Shown: in pieces, positions 62,313 to 64,000 of the stretch | Layout: each line of letters opens with the position of its first letter | Numbering within the stretch: the stretch's first letter is position 1 | NCBI GenBank assembly: GCA_036488085.1 | Contig: DASXHZ010000091.1 | Coordinates: forward strand, 35,047 to 99,046 | Source: DASXHZ01 sp036488085 | GTDB lineage: Bacteria > Acidobacteriota > Thermoanaerobaculia > Gp7-AA8 | Length of the DNA: 64,000 nucleotides | Reading direction: 5' to 3' | Position numbers and translations under genes: made by a program | The notes under the pieces: model-generated | Databases searched by the model: none | Seen by the model: only the letters and a program-made list of their open reading frames with translations | What the model was told of the DNA's origin: nothing

Positions 62313-64000
62313 ATGAACGGTTCGATGCCGAAACAGGAGCCGGTCCGCCACGACTTTTCGAAGATTCGCAGCTACATGGCGCTGCCGAATCTCATCGACG
62401 TCCAGCGGAAGTCTTACGAGCGCTTCCTGCAGATGAACCTGCTGCCGGAAGAGCGCGAGGACACCGGCCTGCAGAGCGTCTTCACGAGCGTCTTCCCCTT
62501 CAGCGATTTTCGTGAGACCTGCTCGCTCGATTTCGTGAAGTTCGCGATCGGCAACTGGGAGTGCAAATGCGGCCAGCTCAAGGGCCTCGAGCACCTCCGG
62601 ATGACCTGCGCCAACTGCGGCAACAAGATCATCACCGACCACCCGCACGAGGAGACGGTCAACTGTCCGAGCTGCGGCGTGATCAACAAGAACCGCGTCG
62701 AAGTCTGCGACATCTGCGGCAACCCCGTCGACCTCCAGATGAAGTACGACGTCGGCGAGTGCCAGGAACGCGGCATGACCTACAGCGTTCCCCTCAAGGT
62801 CACCTTCCGTCTCTTCGTCTACGACAAAGATCCCGACACCGGCGTCAAGCACATGCGCGACGCCAAGGAAGAGGAGGTCTTCTTCGGCGACCTGCCTCTG
62901 ATGACCGACAACGGCACCTTCGTCATCAACGGTACCGAGCGCGTCATCGTCAGCCAGTTGCACCGTTCGCCGGGCGTCTTCTTCACGAAGGAATCGGCGC
63001 ACACGTTCCTGGCCAAGATCATCCCGTACCGCGGCTCCTGGGTGGAGTTCGAGTACGACCAGAAGAACATCCTCTACGTCCGCATCGACCGCAAGCGCAA
63101 GTTCCTCGGTTCGGTCTTTCTGCGGGCTCTCGGCCTCACCACTGACGAAGAGATCCTTCGCCAGTTCTACACGCCGATCAGGGCGAAGGTCGGCAAGGGC
63201 GACAGCATCGAGCTGTCGTTCGACAAGCGCGTCCTCGACCAGGAAGAGGCGAAGGATCGCCACTCCGTCCGCGGCCGTCGTGCCGTGCGGACCATCTTCG
63301 GCGGCATCAAGCTCGATCAGAAGATGGCCGACGCGCTGACGAAGAACAACACCACCAGCGTCAAGGTCGAGGCGAACGCGCTCGACAAGGCCGTCTTCCT
63401 CGGCGACGTCGTCGACTTCGCCACCGGTGAAGTCCTCTTCGAGGCGGGCGAGAGCCTTCCGGCCGACTGGGCCGAGACGATGCGCTCGCGCGGCATCGAA
63501 GAGACCGACGTCATCTTCCCCGAGTGGGATCTGGTCTCCGACATCCTGCTCAACACCGTGCGCAAGGACACCTCGAAGTCGTTCGAGGCGTCGATCATCG
63601 AGATCTACCGCCGTATGCGCCCCGGCGATCCTCCGACGCTGGAGTCGGCGAAAGCGCTCTTCGAAGGGATGTTCTTCGACGCCCGCAAGTACGACTTCTC
63701 GCGCGTCGGCCGCTTCAAGTTCAACATCAAGCTCGACCTCGACTCGCCGGTGACGCAGAAGACGATGAGCGCCGAAGACTTCTTCGTCGTCATCAACTAC
63801 CTGCTCCGCCTGCGCAAAGACGTCGGCCGCGTCGACGACATCGACAACCTCGGCAACCGCCGTGTCCGCGCGGTCGGCGAGCTGCTCGAGAACCAGTTCC
63901 GCATCGGCCTCGTGCGCATGGAGCGCGCCATCAAAGAGAAGATGTCGGTCCATCAGGACATCGACTCGGCGATGCCGCACGACCTGATCAACTCCAAGCC
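62313..64000 (+). CDS. rpoB: RNA polymerase beta subunit, N-terminal part (partial)
   Basis: ATG 62313 behind AAAGGAG gives 562 codons before the window ends. PNLIDVQRKSYERFLQMNLL, GTFVINGTERVIVSQLHRSP and DDIDNLGNRRVRAVGELLEN are conserved RpoB motifs. Between SLDFVKFAIG and KYDVGECQERGMTYSVPLKV there is an insertion of about 60 residues with eight Cys (84, 86, 99, 102, 118, 121, 132, 135) in one CxC and three CxxC pairs, as for two zinc sites. Most bacteria have only about 10 residues here. Confidence 0.97.
   Translation, partial: MNGSMPKQEPVRHDFSKIRSYMALPNLIDVQRKSYERFLQMNLLPEEREDTGLQSVFTSVFPFSDFRETCSLDFVKFAIGNWECKCGQLKGLEHLRMTCANCGNKIITDHPHEETVNCPSCGVINKNRVEVCDICGNPVDLQMKYDVGECQERGMTYSVPLKVTFRLFVYDKDPDTGVKHMRDAKEEEVFFGDLPLMTDNGTFVINGTERVIVSQLHRSPGVFFTKESAHTFLAKIIPYRGSWVEFEYDQKNILYVRIDRKRKFLGSVFLRALGLTTDEEILRQFYTPIRAKVGKGDSIELSFDKRVLDQEEAKDRHSVRGRRAVRTIFGGIKLDQKMADALTKNNTTSVKVEANALDKAVFLGDVVDFATGEVLFEAGESLPADWAETMRSRGIEETDVIFPEWDLVSDILLNTVRKDTSKSFEASIIEIYRRMRPGDPPTLESAKALFEGMFFDARKYDFSRVGRFKFNIKLDLDSPVTQKTMSAEDFFVVINYLLRLRKDVGRVDDIDNLGNRRVRAVGELLENQFRIGLVRMERAIKEKMSVHQDIDSAMPHDLINSK

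Overview
This 64 kb window is high-GC bacterial chromosome with short intergenic gaps and many translationally coupled genes. The gene order rplM-rpsI-rpsB-tsf-pyrH-frr, then ispD-ispF-gltX-pyrD, then a tRNA block followed by rpmG, tRNA-Trp, secE, nusG, rplKAJL and rpoB is bacterial core. An eight-cysteine insertion in RpoB, DUF4388 and DUF1844 proteins, and abundant intergenic palindromes of several families fit Acidobacteriota or a close relative. That placement is inference and would need a marker-gene tree.

Bases 1-7500 are accessory. The left edge holds the end of a GGDEF gene, a VOC-family gene, a frameshifted amidohydrolase remnant, a decayed regulator, one stray transposon end, and a degenerate duplicate of the GGDEF/VOC junction. 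A membrane coiled-coil protein and a small self-regulating HTH gene follow. The main discovery is a 4191-bp transposon at 3293-7483. It has matching terminal inverted repeats and a perfect 8-bp target duplication (AGAATCGT at 3285-3292 and 7484-7491). It encodes an IS1-family transposase plus passengers: a two-gene module built on an XRE/ImmA-IrrE metalloprotease, an Arg-like tRNA with the odd anticodon ACT, two small HTH regulators, a 51-residue Cys-rich protein and small unknown proteins. Three of its forward genes seem to be transcribed from promoters so close to the start codon that their mRNAs would be leaderless. It sits just upstream of the lexA promoter.

From 7.5 kb on the content is mostly housekeeping: lexA and an XRE gene, a TIGR01777 SDR, tsaD, valS, birA, coaX, ggt, rpiA, an MMPL exporter, bioY, an M28 peptidase, lon, nrdR, a YbhN-type flippase, a histone-deacetylase-fold protein, a GT4 glycosyltransferase, dienelactone hydrolase, a DUF1844/TPR/DUF4388 cluster, a lipid kinase, an HtrA protease, an NtrC-type regulator, a DUF192 lipoprotein and a rhomboid-like protein. 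A 21-bp tandem array lies at 39.2-39.5 kb. Next come a QueD/PTPS homologue lacking the catalytic Cys, DUF1802 and a J-domain protein. An ECF sigma factor and a zinc anti-sigma factor each carry their own GGAAT-N18-GTT promoter. Then follow an ITPase-type gene, two Thr-rich lipoproteins, coaE and folD.

The right third (48.4-64 kb) is the translation and transcription core, ending inside rpoB. Inverted repeats of several families occupy many intergenic gaps and in four places are read into proteins (Ggt signal peptide, DUF192 protein N-terminus, GT4 C-terminus, IspF C-terminus).
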